Positions 36,414 through 47,431 of a stretch of 64,000 nt of DNA are shown piece after piece (position 1 is the stretch's first letter; each line of letters begins with the position of its first letter). The position numbers and the translations under genes were made by a program. The notes beneath the pieces are model-generated. The model had not been told where the DNA came from. It was given only the letters and a program-made list of their open reading frames with translations, and searched no databases. This DNA is from Undaria pinnatifida (lineage: Eukaryota; Sar; Phaeophyceae; Laminariales; Alariaceae), in the NCBI GenBank assembly GCA_012845835.1, contig JABAKD010000006.1:1720116-1784115 (forward strand), written 5' to 3'.

Positions 36414-37233
36414 GGGGGGGGGGATGGGGCGTGTGGGGCGGCTCAATATATGCGTGGAAACTTTACATTTTTTTGAGGGACAAATGTGACGGTTTTGGAA
36501 GTAATGCATCAGTTTATCATGTATATTCTGGGGTAGCTCGTACAATCAGTGAGTAGAGAGAGGGCGAAGTGTTCGAGGGGGTGGGGTCGGGATGTGTTGG
36601 GGGGGTTTAGGGAGGTGGGGGTGGCGGCGGGATGGGGGCGGGGGGGGGGGGGCGGGGGGGGGGGCGGGGGGGGGGGGGGGGGGGGGGGGGGGGAGGAAGG
36701 GTTTTAGGTGAGGGGTTTGTTATACGTGTGGTGCTAGGTCTAGGCGATGGTGCGGGTGGTGGGGAAGAAGGGGGCGTTCGGTGCGGGGGGAGGGGGAAAG
36801 CAGCGGCATGGATGGCTCTCGAAAGATAATATGCTGTGCGTGAAGAGTTTACTAATATGGCGGATTTCGATATTAGGTGGGGCGTTTGAGCAAGGGAGAG
36901 CGACAACGGGGGGGGGGTGGGGGGAGATTTTTCAAGAGGTTTAGGTCACAAACAACTTTTTCAAATACACTTCGGCTGTGAGATCAAAGATATGTAGGGG
37001 CTTGTTGTATGCGTGGTGCTAGGTCTAGGCGATCGTGCGGGTGGTTGGAGAAGACGGGAGGTTGGAGGGGGGGGGTTTTGCGGGGGGGTGGGGGGGAAGA
37101 AATGAAAACTACGTCATGGATGGTCAGAAAGATAATGACGTGATATCAACTGCGTATAGGTGTTTATTACTCAGGCCGATTTCGATTGTGAGTGGGGCGT
37201 TTTGTTTGGACAAACTAGGCGGAAGGGGGGGGA

Positions 37234-37265
<32 letters not shown>

Positions 37266-38035
37266 GGGGGGCGGGGGGGGGGGGGGGGCGCGGGGAGGAC
37301 GGGAGGGGGCGGGGGGGGCGGGAGGAAGGGTTTTAGGTGAGGGGTTTATTAAACGTGTGGTGCTAGGTCTAGGCGATGGTGCGGGGTGGTGGGAAAAAAG
37401 GGGGCGTTCGGGGCGGGGGGGGGGAAAGCAGCGGCATGAATGGCTCTCGAAAGATAATGAGGTGATATCCTGTGCGTGAAGTGTTTACTAATATGGCGGA
37501 TTTCGATATTAGGTGGGGCGTTTGAGCAAGGGAGAGCGAGAACGGGGGGGGGGGTGGGGGGAGATTTTTTAGGAGGTTTAGGTCACAAATAATGTTCAAA
37601 TACACTTCGGCTGTGAGATCAAAGATATGTAGGGGCTTGTTATATGCGTGGTGCTAGGTCTAGGCGATCGTGCGGGTGGTTGGAAAAGACGGGGCGTTGG
37701 AGGGGTTTTATTTGGGGGGGGGTGGGGGGAAAGAAATGAACACTACGTCATGGATGGTCAGAAAGGTAAGACGTGATATCAACTGCGTGTAGGTGTTTAT
37801 TACTCTGGCCGATTTCGATTGTGAGTGGGGCGTTTGGACAAACTAGGCGGAAGGGGGGGGGATCGGGGGACAGGGGGGGGGGGGGGGGGGAATGGGTGGG
37901 GTTTTAAATGAACAAGAGGGGTCAGGGGAGGGGGAGGGGAGGGGGGGGGGGGCGGGGGGCGGGACATTTCAATATGTGCGCGGAAACTATAAATCCTCAA
38001 AGGGGACAAACCTGACGATTGAAGCAATAAGACAT
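35781..38035 (+). mobile_element. Poly-G modular repeat, long plus-oriented array
   Basis: Begins with module remnants and a new full head at about 35,888. Body modules follow, separated by G tracts, including a 38-nt G homopolymer at 36,375-36,412, and module C is repeated three times (about 36,715, 37,345 and 37,640). Ends with GGAAACTATAAATCCTCAAA and ACAAACCTGACGATTG near 38,010. Gly-rich and Pro-rich open frames here are artefacts. Confidence 0.8.
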
Positions 38036-38458
38036 CCCTTTATATCATCTGCCTTGTAATGTTTACTATTCTAGAAGGTTTGATGTTAGATGCAGCATGC
38101 AACCCAGTGTTTAAGTGTAGTAAATACCGTGTTATTCTTCATAATTTGTTGTTGTATGATAGATGCATCGAAAGCTAGAATATTTTATAGAATATTTGTA
38201 GTCACCATTATTTTCTGACATCGCTAATAGTAAGAAAGATATACGTATTGTCAAATACAACAGTAACAGGCGAGGTGATGTGGTCATACACTGTTTGTCA
38301 CCACCATCATACAGTTAACATTATTTTCTGACATCGCTAATTAAAAGAAAGAGATACGTATTGCCAAATACAACATGCGAGGTGATGTATGTGGCCATGC
38401 ACTGTCTCCGCCATTGCACACTAGAGGGAGAAATGCGAATCGTCAGTTTTCAAGGAAC
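38036..38458. other. AT-rich spacer with short internal duplication
   Basis: CATTATTTTCTGACATCGCTAA followed by an AAGAAAGATATACGTATTG-like string occurs twice (38,207-38,252 and 38,320-38,371), each followed by an AATACAACA and GCGAGGTGATGT block. No gene seen. Confidence 0.5.
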
Positions 38459-38494
38459 GCTTGGTATACATGCGCTCAATTACGTTACCTCGTT

Positions 38495-38706
38495 AGCAGA
38501 ATATTATCGAAGTATGAGAAAATATGGGTTTTGTACGTACGTAAGAAGTTTGATCAATCAGATCAATGCGGTAATTCATAGTCGTATGAATGATAGCCTT
38601 GGGTACACCTGGCCCAGCTGTGTAGGCGACGACCTGCACGCGGAGAACGTAGGGGAGCAGAGTCAGAGCTACAGGTCCAAGGTGTGATACCGACTAGTTT
38701 AAGTTC
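38495..38706 (+). repeat. Split direct repeat A1
   Basis: About 212 nt starting AGCAGAATATTATCGAAG and ending GACTAGTTTAAGTT. Repeated with about 8% differences at 44,017-44,228 (A2). The Gag ATG follows 15 nt after its end, so A1 probably serves as the promoter/leader region. Confidence 0.9.
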
Positions 38707-38720
38707 GTGCACCCCCAACG

Positions 38721-40163
38721 ATGGAAGAGTGCAAATCACCGGAGGCCGAAGCTCTCGTGGCTGCTGCTGTACGCGACCCTAATATGGCCGCCTCGGATGC
38801 GCGAGTCGAGGCAGAGGCTTATGCTGCTGTCGCTACTGTGCAAGTTGGGGTCGACGCTCGCCGTGCCGAAGCTCTGGCTGCTGTGCAAGCTGAGTCCGAA
38901 GGTCGCCGTGCCGCAGCAGCTTCGGTTGCTGCTACTGCTGCGCCTGGCACCGGGGCACCATCTTTATTCAGCCCTAGTCCCGCTGGGTCCGAGGCTGCGG
39001 GGGTCACATCGGCTGAGGTGCTCCCCTGGCAAGGGCAGGTGTCTGGCGAGTTCGCTCGGATAGACGTAGACGTGATCCGCCTCAAGGCGACGATGGATCG
39101 ACTGCTCGCATCCGTCGAAACCTTGCAGGATGCGGTGGCTGGTGGCGCATCAACAGTCGAGAATGTGGAGGCCATGTTACAGCAGTTCATGAACAACGTT
39201 GGCGATCGGCAGCCGGCTTCACGGGATAGTGGGGACGTGAGAGAGCGCCAACTCCAGAAGTCGCAACTAACCGACGATACGGCGCTCTGGAAAAAGATGG
39301 CGTCTAGGAAACATTGGGTGCTCCGCGGGCGCATACCTCCGAACATTGGCGACTCGGCGGCGGATATCCAGTCCTTCGTAGGCGAGGCCGTCAACGTCAC
39401 GACGTCAGTGGCTACCCAGCTACGCGCGATCAGTGACTTTGACGTTCGTGCGTACGGGCCGCGGGCGGAAGGGATGGTCGACCACCTGCTAATGGTCGCT
39501 GACCGCCTTGAGGTTTTGCGCCAGGCTCTTGTGGCGGTCCTGTCTGTTGGATTTTCCCTCGATAGCGACGGCGACCGTCACTGCCGGAAAAGGGTGGGAA
39601 CGATCGATGCCGCCTTCATGTCGGCGTCGGCCGACCTACGCCGGCATACCCTGAGCAATATGATCCTACTCTCTGGCCCCGCGGCGCGGGCTGTCATGAC
39701 CGAGATGGTAAACGACGATCTTCGCCTGTGGGTCAACGACCTCATGCGATTTGCACAGCAAGTCCGCCCGCCGATGGTGCCTCCTCCGTCCGACTTCCCG
39801 TTCTCGATGCCGCCTGTGCCTTCGTTCAAGCGCACGAGCGCCTTTTTCTCTAGCGGGGAAGACGTGCTCAAGCTCGTCGAAGGATTGCATGTCCCCCGCG
39901 ACAGCCAGGACGGGCCGTCCATGAGAAAAAGCAACCCGGCCAGCCCCGGTACACCAAAGAAAAAAAATCGCTGCCCAGTGCCGGCAGTTTGCTTCTCTGG
40001 GCCGATGCCGGTTCTCCAACTGCAAATTCTTGCATTCGGCTCCCCCGGCCGACGCCACTTCACTCGATGCCCTTCGCGACAGTGGCAGTTCAGCGGCGCC
40101 GCCTGTTGGGTCGCGGGCGTTGGCGCTGCGGTCAGAGCCCCGCGGTGGGTCCGGAGGTGGTAG
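38721..40163 (+). CDS. Gag-like protein of the DIRS/PAT-like element, with frameshifted CCCH finger
   Basis: A 480-codon open frame starting 15 nt after A1. The N-terminal ~110 residues are Ala/Glu-rich with EAEAYAAVATVQVGVDARR-type helices, likely coiled coil. The middle (residues ~110-400) is a helical Gag-like region without named domain. Just after an A-rich run (39,958-39,967) the +1 frame encodes a C-x8-C-x4-C-x3-H zinc finger (CRQFASLGRCRFSNCKFLH, 39,979-40,035). The annotated frame therefore loses its nucleic-acid-binding finger to an indel, and residues after ~413 are out of frame. CCCH fingers, not retroviral CCHC knuckles, are seen in Gags of some DIRS-like elements. Confidence 0.75.
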   Translation: MEECKSPEAEALVAAAVRDPNMAASDARVEAEAYAAVATVQVGVDARRAEALAAVQAESEGRRAAAASVAATAAPGTGAPSLFSPSPAGSEAAGVTSAEVLPWQGQVSGEFARIDVDVIRLKATMDRLLASVETLQDAVAGGASTVENVEAMLQQFMNNVGDRQPASRDSGDVRERQLQKSQLTDDTALWKKMASRKHWVLRGRIPPNIGDSAADIQSFVGEAVNVTTSVATQLRAISDFDVRAYGPRAEGMVDHLLMVADRLEVLRQALVAVLSVGFSLDSDGDRHCRKRVGTIDAAFMSASADLRRHTLSNMILLSGPAARAVMTEMVNDDLRLWVNDLMRFAQQVRPPMVPPPSDFPFSMPPVPSFKRTSAFFSSGEDVLKLVEGLHVPRDSQDGPSMRKSNPASPGTPKKKNRCPVPAVCFSGPMPVLQLQILAFGSPGRRHFTRCPSRQWQFSGAACWVAGVGAAVRAPRWVRRW

Positions 40164-40469
40164 TGGCGGCGCGGGTTTTGGATGAGGAAACGGGCCCTTC
40201 CTGTCGGTTGGGCCAACATCTAGGGGGGCGGCTGCTGAGCGTGCCGTTGGTAGAGCGACGACGGCGCCGAGGGCCAGCGGGGGAGCGGGGGACCGGCCGG
40301 CCACCCAAGACGTAGGGGGGGGGCTGCGTGAGCGTGCGTTGGTAGCTCTGGCTGGCGATGGGGGTGTGGGACGTGCTCGCGCGGCGGTGGCTCCGGCTTC
40401 GGTCCTCTTCGAAGGGAAAGGTACGGTTTCTTGAGTGCGTGTGCGTGAGGGAAAGGTACGGTTTCTTGA

Positions 40470-42324
40470 GTGCGTGTGCGTGATGTGCCGGCTGACTTGC
40501 TGCGTGTACAAAGGGCAGTTGTTGGCGTACGTTCGGGTGCCTTGCGACTCACTTGGTTGGATGCTTGGGCGGTTGTAGTGCAGTCGATGGCCGACCAAGG
40601 CTCCACGAGCCTCGGTCATCTCGCATCGGAAAGCTCCTGCCTCTTGAGACAGTGTCAGGGCAGCGTTGTCCAACTTACATCCACCATCGGCCCCTCACTG
40701 TTTTCGCCGCATATCAACGCGGCTACCGTACGGCACTGGTTTGGATCAGCCAAGAAATTTACCTCTACCTCCTTACTACTTCGCGTGTTGGCGCCCGGCG
40801 CACCAGTGGGGGTAACAGGAGGAGGGGGATCTGACCGCTGAACTTGCTTATGGTAATCACCCGAGAATCGCACAACACGACGTCGCGATCCACAAAAAGA
40901 TTTGCGAGTACGTCGTGTACGGCCGCGCATTGGTACTTGATCTGCGTTTCGCTGGCGAAATTTTGGGGCTTCATATTTCACCGCTTAGCGTCGTTCTAGA
41001 ACGCAAATTTTGGATTATTCACGACCTCACGTTTGCGCGCGCGGGGGGTCGGACCAGTGTTAACGGTGACACGGATTTTGATTCCGCGCCACCGTCCGAG
41101 CTCGGCCACGTGCTTCGTGAGGTTTTACTTCGGGTAATGTTTTTGAGACAGACCCACGGTAGTAATGCTCGAATCCTCTGGTGCCGTGTGGACGTCAAAG
41201 ATGCGTCTCGACAGGTTTTGGTTGACTCGGCAGGTGCGCCGGTTTTCGGTTACCTGTTCGGTGATCGCGTCGTCGTGGATTTACGCTTGCAATTTGGGTG
41301 GCGTAATTGCCCGGGGTTTTGGGGTTGATGGCATCCGCGCTCGAGCATGCTCACACCCACTCTACGTTTCAAGGCGCAGATGTTTCCCAACAAGGGGCTG
41401 CGGCCCGTCGCGCACGTCCGAATTTCCCCGCTGCGGGGGGTTCCAGTTGTCTCTATCCCGGGCGATTGTGGCCCTGTCGCTGGCTCTGGTGGCAACGCCG
41501 GGAACTACTTCTTTGTGAGGTATTACGTAGACGATGGCATTCTCATCGAAGTGCAATGGTGGCCGGACGGTCGCCGTTGTTTGCGCGCTGTCCAGTCGCT
41601 GGCATCGGACCATTTTCGCTTGTTGGGCGAACGTGGCGTCTCTGATCCACCCCTCTTGTCCGCCAGAAAAATCACTGACTGGGACACGCAACTGGAGGTG
41701 TTGGGTTGGATCATTGACACAGAGGCACTTACGGTTACGTTGCCGTCCATAAGCGCCTGAAGCTGCAAAATCTCCTTGCGGAGTGGCCCTCGTCTCGTAC
41801 ATCGGCCTCAGCGAGGCAGGTGACGCAGCTCGTTGGCTTCCTTATACATGTCTCTTTTGCTGTGCGTCCGGGGCGGTTTTTCGTGAACCGTTTGTTGGCT
41901 TCGGTGGGTATGCCGCGCATATCTGCCGGAGCCGATTTAGGTTTTTCGTACGGCCAATCCCGGGCGGCGCCTCGTCTTGGGACCCAAGTATCACGGGGAC
42001 CTCGAGTTTTGGCGGTGGTTTGTTGAGGAAGGATTGGACGCGCGCGGTGGAACCTTGTCGGCTCCGATGTATCATTTGCTTGAGCGCCCCTCCCAACGTA
42101 CTATATTTTCGGATGCATCCAAAACCACTGTCGGGTGTTTCTGCCCTGAAACTGGGGTATACTGGAGATACGATCTTGGCGCCGGGGAACGACCTCGCTT
42201 TTGTGGGTCGAGCAAGTCAGTTGCAGGCGAGAACGATATATCGATTCCCGTTCTCGAACTGCTAGGTATGGTCGTCTCCGCTTGGGTCCTCGTATCTCTG
42301 TGTGCCGAGCGCCCGCCGCGTTAG
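40470..42324 (+). pseudogene. Pol of DIRS/PAT-like element: reverse transcriptase and start of RNase H, frameshifted
   Basis: Fragments in three frames line up as one polymerase. 40,470-40,841 is an N-terminal extension. 40,842-41,328 contains RKFWIIHDLTF and RVDVKDASRQVLVDSAGAPV. 41,347-41,760 contains the catalytic YVDD box (41,524-41,535, RYYVDDGILIEVQ). 41,765-42,030 is the thumb-like QLVGFLIHVSFAVRPGRFF. RNase H begins with the first Asp in FSDASKTTVGC (about 42,106) and the Glu in PVLELLGMV (about 42,255). Frameshifts lie near 40,825 (G run), 41,325 and 41,390. The palm motifs and LRLQFGWRNCP are typical of DIRS-clade RTs. Confidence 0.8.
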
Positions 42325-42600
42325 GGGACTGCGTGTTGTTGCGTGGCGACAACAAAGCAGCCGTAGAGTGGGTGAGGCGGTGTCGAGGTGGCAAGGAGCC
42401 GAGATCGGGCGCGCTGATGCGCCTCCTTGGTGTGCTCAAATTGTCTTCTGGCTGGACGTTTGACGCGAAACACGTACGGGGTATTTTAAGGTTGCCGCTG
42501 ACGGTATCTCACGCTGGGATCGCGCTTCCGTCCTCGTTAATCTGCATGCTGTTCGACCGCATATTCCGTGGCAGGAGCAGGATCTGGGGGCCGCGGGCAT
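42325..42600 (+). pseudogene. RNase H C-terminal part of the DIRS/PAT-like element
   Basis: Contains the third catalytic Asp in LLRGDNKAAVEWV (about 42,340-42,375) and FDAKHVRGI. A shift to another frame then gives AADGISRWDRASV (about 42,495-42,530), the usual last Asp of the domain. Broken by a frameshift near 42,490. Confidence 0.7.
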
Positions 42601-43644
42601 ATCCCTATGTACTTCGGTGTTGGCCTCGAACTCATGCGACACGCCATTGCGGCCTCGTCTGAACTCACTTATGAGGGGCATTTTGGCACATGGGTAGAAT
42701 ATCGGGTACGTTGTGGCTTGCCAGTGTTTCTCGATCGGTGCCGAGACGGCATGGCTAACGTTTGGCATGTGTTTGAGTACGTCGCGTACGCCTTTTCGAC
42801 CAAGAAATTGCGGTCGGAAACTATTGAGAGCCATTTGTCAGCGATCAAGTTCTTTCACCGTATTTCGAGAGGTTTTAAGATCGACACCACTCATCCCGTG
42901 ATTGCTAATGCTCTTAAAGGCGCCGCTCGTTTGCATGCTGACATTGGCAACCAGGCAACCGTGCGGCGGCCCGTTTCGTGGGATATGCTGCTCGCGGGCG
43001 AGAAACTGATCCCCTCGTGGCGTGCCGGGGGTCGTGTTTTGTGGCTTTGCCCTGTGCGCTTGGTTCTGTCTCTTGACTCGCGCGTCAGAAATGTTTGCGG
43101 AAACCCGGTTACGATTTCACGAGATTATTGTTTGCGGCGTGCTGATGTTGCCTTCTTTCGCGGAAATATTCAGCTTACCGTTGCGCAGTGGTCAACAGCA
43201 GATCGTGTTGAGGTTCGGTTTCGCGGGTCGAAGGGTGACCAACTGCGGAAAGGGGCGGTTGTCACGCGTGTGCGAAAGGGTCCGTCGATGCGCGTGGGGG
43301 AAGGTGGCGGCGCCGTCGATCTCATGGTCGAATTGATGTCTTGTTACTTGTTTCTTCCCTCTTCGACCCCCTTGGTTGCGTTTGGCGTTGGTAACGGCAG
43401 ATGGTCCATGTGGACACAACATCAAGCAACAACAGCTTTGCGGAAAGTGGTTGCGTTGGCGGGTGTGCGTGCGGAGGAGTACGCCTTGCACTCCCTGAGG
43501 ATTGGAGGCGCAACGCACTTGTCGGCGGGGGGTGCAACACCGGAGGTGTTGCAGCGTGAGGGTCGATGGGCGACCAATGCATATAAGACGTATGTCCGTA
43601 GTCACGGAAAGGACGCCAGTTGGGTAGCAAGTGCTATGGCCTAG
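42568..43644 (+). CDS. Tyrosine recombinase of the DIRS/PAT-like element
   Basis: A 358-codon open frame. The N-terminal SAM-like core-binding part spans about residues 30-140 (SAIKFFHRISRGF, VIANALKGAARLHAD). The catalytic part ends in LHSLRIGGATHLSAGGA and GRWATNAYKTYVRSH, giving the His-x-x-Arg pair, the Trp and the nucleophilic Tyr. The first catalytic Arg (RASE block) is present only in a shifted frame at about 43,070-43,090 (LLTRASEMFAET). The main frame between roughly 43,050 and 43,125 is thus probably distorted by two compensating indels. Ends at TAG 43,642. It would recombine circular element DNA into the target. Confidence 0.8.
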   Translation: MAGAGSGGRGHIPMYFGVGLELMRHAIAASSELTYEGHFGTWVEYRVRCGLPVFLDRCRDGMANVWHVFEYVAYAFSTKKLRSETIESHLSAIKFFHRISRGFKIDTTHPVIANALKGAARLHADIGNQATVRRPVSWDMLLAGEKLIPSWRAGGRVLWLCPVRLVLSLDSRVRNVCGNPVTISRDYCLRRADVAFFRGNIQLTVAQWSTADRVEVRFRGSKGDQLRKGAVVTRVRKGPSMRVGEGGGAVDLMVELMSCYLFLPSSTPLVAFGVGNGRWSMWTQHQATTALRKVVALAGVRAEEYALHSLRIGGATHLSAGGATPEVLQREGRWATNAYKTYVRSHGKDASWVASAMA

Positions 43645-43847
43645 GAAGGAATTAGCGGTGGGGTTCAGCCGGGGCAGGGCACCCAGTGGGGGCGAATTAA
43701 CCCACCTTTAGATCTGACTAGTTAGGCAAACGCGGAATCACAAAGAAGTGTGTTATCCCGTGTGCACTCTACGACTCGCGAGTAGGGGGGGGGCGGGGAG
43801 GTGAGACTACATCCGTAATACGGGCCTACTACCAGTTGTGCTGGAGG

Positions 43848-44016
43848 CTGGCGTCGAGAGTTCGATGTCGCCAGTTGGTTTGGGAGTTGACTCGTGTATA
43901 CGGATGTTGGCGGGGGGTTGCCGGCAGGGCAGCCCCGGGGTATTCCCATCTCCATCCCCCCTCTCCGGGCGGGGGGTTGCGCATTAATATAATACAACTT
44001 CGAAAGCAAAGTGCAA
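43848..44016 (+). repeat. Split direct repeat B1
   Basis: About 169 nt from CTGGCGTCGAGAGTTCGATG to GAAAGCAAAGTGCAA. Repeated at 44,750-44,918 (B2) with about 6% differences, and directly abutting A2. Confidence 0.9.
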
Positions 44017-44228
44017 AGCAGAATATTATCGAAGTATGAGAAATAATGGGTCTTGTACGTACGTAAGAAGTTTGACCAATCAGATCAACGCAGTAATTCA
44101 TAGTCGTATGAGTGATAGCCTTGGGTACACCTGGCCCAGCTGTGTAGACCACGACCTTCACGCGGATCGCGTAGGGGAGGAGGGTCAGGGCTACAGGCCC
44201 AAGGTGTGATACAGACTAGTTTAAGTTC
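44017..44228 (+). repeat. Split direct repeat A2
   Basis: Second copy of 38,495-38,706. The B1-A2 join is the expected circle-junction-like arrangement of PAT-type elements. Confidence 0.9.
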
Positions 44229-44749
44229 CCACCCACCTGCCCGTGCTTTTGAGGGAGTCAGTGGAGGGGGAATTAATCGGTCGCAGTAACGTTGCGCGTG
44301 TTTGTTACTGTCTTGGTAAACGTACTCGTTTGCGCTGAAGATGCGACGGGGTTTCGTAGATTGCGCAGGTTGCGGTGGGGGCTAGCCGCATCAGTGTTAT
44401 AGCGGGTGTCCGTTGTTGCGTTCTTTAATCAGCATGTGTAATATCTGAGTATCCCTCCGTGCGGTGGGCTTACGTATGACTGTTTTACGCAGATATTATG
44501 TTGACAGTTAACAGCGAACGTCGTGACGGTGCATCGGCTCGGATTTAGCGCTCAATCTAAAAGTGTGGGAGAGGGGAATTATCCGACATTTGGCAAGGAA
44601 GTGCATTTGTTTAATGTACATGGTGTGTGCAGGCGTGCATATATATTACACGCGTGTGTACGTTTTTTTATATATATAAGCTGCACATTGTAGGTGGTTG
44701 CCTCGTATGTCTTCTTCGAGTTGCCAACGATTGTTCGTCGTTGGCTGTA

Positions 44750-44918
44750 CTGGCGTCGAGAGTTCGATGTCGCCAGTTGGTTTGGGAGTTGACTCGTGTA
44801 TACAGATGTTAGCGAGGGGTTGCCGGCGGGGCAGCCCCGGGGTATTCCCATCTCCAACCCCTCTCTCCGGGCGGGGGGTTGCGCATTAATATAATACAAC
44901 TTCGAAAGCGAAGTGCAA
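44750..44918 (+). repeat. Split direct repeat B2
   Basis: Second copy of B1, forming the right end of the element. A2 and B2 are separated by about 520 nt of non-coding sequence. Confidence 0.9.
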
Positions 44919-44961
44919 GTCATGCTTGGTATACACGCGCTCAATTACGTTACCTCGTTAG

Positions 44962-45716
44962 TCATACTTCGCTTGGCATAGGTTGGGAGGCGATCATGCG
45001 GACGGAATGTACGAAATACCCTACTTAATGAGTTGGTAAGGTTGTTTACCGCAATTTTAACACATCTGCCCGTGCTTCCTTTTCCAAATTATTATTGTCT
45101 CAAATAAATGTACGATTTCACGCCGATGATTTTTACCTTGCCGATGTGGGTCTCTGCGGACGTCAATTTTACGACAGACATACATCTTACAGATAAATCA
45201 GGCGATGTTATCACTATTGTCATATACATGCGATGTCATCACTATTGATCGCGAGGGTGATTCTACTTCGTTAGGTATATATGGGCACTGGCCCGAAATT
45301 CGTCGAACTAACAACTGACCTCCTGAAAATATCTTCATAAAATGTTAGAATGACAGCGAATAAATTTAGAACCGTGGGTTCGTGTCCCACAGAGATTTTT
45401 TGGGGAGTAGCCGACTTTTATTCTCGAATGCTGAATTAATATACTAATATTAACATATTAGACAACGAGTAATAATCTGTATCAGTTCTCCTCCCGATAT
45501 TCAAGCAGAGAAAAACAGAATAAACCACCTACCATACATACGATAGAGCAGTATAGTAGAAACTACAGCGATAAACTTATATAATAGATATGATGTTAGA
45601 TCTAGCTCAAAATCCCCCACCTAAAGTAAAAATAAATACCAACAACACTCACCACTAATATTGAAAAAAAAGACCCCCTCCCAAACAAAAGCTCACCCGT
45701 TTAGTACTTGAAAAAT
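44962..45716. other. AT-rich spacer, no recognised gene
   Basis: Contains an isolated T-arm-like hairpin GTGGG-TTCGTGT-CCCAC at 45,373-45,389 without the rest of a tRNA. It has the same unusual TTCGTGT loop as the primer-binding site at 31,147. Confidence 0.35.
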
Positions 45717-46966
45717 TTAAATACACTCCAGCTGTGAGATCGAAGATTTCGTCGAAACTCATCTTTGCAAGCTGTGTGTGATACTCCGATCGCGCGTATT
45801 ACGGGTTGTGTGTCCTCATTAAGGATATAGGTCGGCGACTCCCCTTGCAACTACAGTGTAGCTATCAGGGTCAACATGGTGATGCTAGGCAGTCTGTGCA
45901 CGGAAACTATAAAACCCGTTTCTGAGGGGGACAAAATCTGACAGCTGTGGAATGAAATGCATCAGTTTATCAAGTGAATTCTTTAAGTGGAACAACCGGT
46001 GAGGGGAGATCGGAGTTTCGAAGAACTCGGGGGCCTGGGTTTGATCAAGAGAGTGCCCGAGGGGTGGGGTGGGGTGGGATGGGGGGGGGGGAGCAGGCAG
46101 GGCATCTCAATCCGTGCGTGGAAACTATATACGCGTGGTCCTATGTCTAGGCGATGGTGCGGGTGGTGGGGAAGAAGAGGTCGTTGGTGGGGGGCGGGGG
46201 GCGGGGGGGGGGGGGGGGTGAATTGCAGCAGCGGCATGGATGGCTCCAAAAAGATAATGAGGTGACATCAAGTGCGTGCAAGTGTTTATTACTCTGGAAG
46301 ATTTCGATCCTAGGTGGGGCATTTAAGCAAGAGGGAGAGCGGAAAAAAAAAAAAAAAAGGAGGAGGGGAGGGGCCAGGTTTCGCGGAGGGTGTTGTGGGA
46401 AAGGTTTTTCAGGAGGTGTAGGTCACAAAATTTAACAATAAAAACAAAAAAAAAATCTCCAGCTGTGCGATCGAAGAGTTTGTCGAAACTCATCTTCAAC
46501 TAGCTTGTGTATGATACTCCAATCGCGCGTATTACGCATATTATATGTAGGGGTTTGCTATACGCGTGGTGATAGGTCCAGGCGATGGTGCGGGTGGTGG
46601 GGAAGAAGCGGGCGTTGGAGGGGGGGGGGGAGGGGGGGGGATGAACGAAGGCTACGTCAAGGGGGGCTAGAGAGATAATTACGTGATATCAGTTGCGTGG
46701 AAGTGTAAAAAAATCTGGTCGATTCCGATTGTAAGTGGGGCGTTCGAGCGAAATATCGGGGTGAACAAGAGGAGGGGGGGGCTGGGCTGGGGGGGAGGGC
46801 GGAAATGAATTGGAGCTACGGCATGGATGGCTACAAAGATAATGATGTGATATCAGCTGGCTGGTAGCGTTTACTATTTTTATTTTTGGTGGGCGTTTAA
46901 ACAAGAGGGATCAGGAGGGGGGGGGGAAAGGACACCTTATTATGTGCGCCGAAAAAATAAAGCTTT
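45717..46966 (+). mobile_element. Poly-G modular repeat, plus-oriented copy, interrupted by the gypsy element
   Basis: Full head (45,719 on), body with G tracts (46,080-46,215), module C (46,130-46,330), a second shorter head (46,450-46,530) and further modules to TATGTGCGCCGAAAAAATAA at 46,960. The repeat resumes as GAGGGGACAAACCTG at 57,458, beyond the retrotransposon. Confidence 0.75.
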
Positions 46967-46968
46967 GT

Positions 46969-47410
46969 TGCGGCGGATTGACATGACGTCACATGAAACC
47001 CCGTGGCGGAATGCTGCCGAGGTCTGTATAACGCCGATCAGTCTAGAAAGCGTGCCGCTCACGGCCTCAGCCCAAAAACAAACGAAACCAAACGAGAAAA
47101 AAAAGAACCTGAACTTGATTTGGCGCGCGTGAGTGACTGCGAACCGAGCTTGAGTACAGCGATCGTTACCGTGAGGCATTGTTGGAGGTTTCATCCGGAG
47201 ATATGTTATATTGTACGAGCGCTTGGAAGAGGACTGCGTGAGACGAGACTGGTGTTTGCAGGCAGCTGTTGCAACAAGCAGACGGGAGGAATCAGCCTGA
47301 AGGTAGACACGGAGGAAACGAACTATTAATAGAGGCGGTGAGAGAGTTGGGACAAGGGATTGGAGACTTGGGTACGTGTGTCTAAAATAGCTCATTAATC
47401 GTTCGTTACA
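46969..47410 (+). repeat. 5' LTR of the gypsy element
   Basis: 442 bp, TGCGGCGGATTGAC...CGTTCGTTACA, TG/CA ends. Contains the CRE-like palindrome TGACGTCA at the start. The 108-codon open frame within it is not a gene. Confidence 0.92.
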
Positions 47411-47431
47411 TGGGGCTTCAGCTGGGATACG
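47411..47431 (+). promoter_or_regulatory. Primer-binding site of the gypsy element
   Basis: TGGGGCTTCAGCTGGGATAC directly follows the LTR and begins with TGG, complementary to a tRNA CCA end. The first 18 nt would pair with a tRNA up to position 59. The next base is A where a copy of A58 should give T, and the following CG fit positions 57-56. Confidence 0.65.

Larger units (their letters stand above)
38459..44961 (+). mobile_element. DIRS/PAT-like tyrosine-recombinase retrotransposon, decayed
   Basis: Order: A1 repeat, gag, RT, RNase H, tyrosine recombinase, B1, A2, B2. The A1...B1A2B2 split direct repeats are the hallmark of PAT/Kangaroo/Ngaro-type elements, which integrate via a circular intermediate and tyrosine recombinase instead of a DDE integrase. 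A 38-bp direct repeat lies outside both ends (38,459-38,496 and 44,924-44,961). Several frameshifts make it inactive as read. Some fall in G or A runs and could be sequence errors. Confidence 0.85.

Noticed and set aside
35335-38027. Many Gly-rich and Pro-rich open frames
   Set aside because: They are translations of G or C tracts inside the poly-G repeat; the same applies at 11.3-11.7, 15.9-16.4, 25.1-26.1, 46.0-46.4, 59.9-60.3 and 63.1-63.5 kb.
45365-45400. Possible tRNA gene (GTGGG-TTCGTGT-CCCAC hairpin)
   Set aside because: Only a T-arm-like hairpin; no acceptor pairing, D-arm or anticodon arm found upstream.
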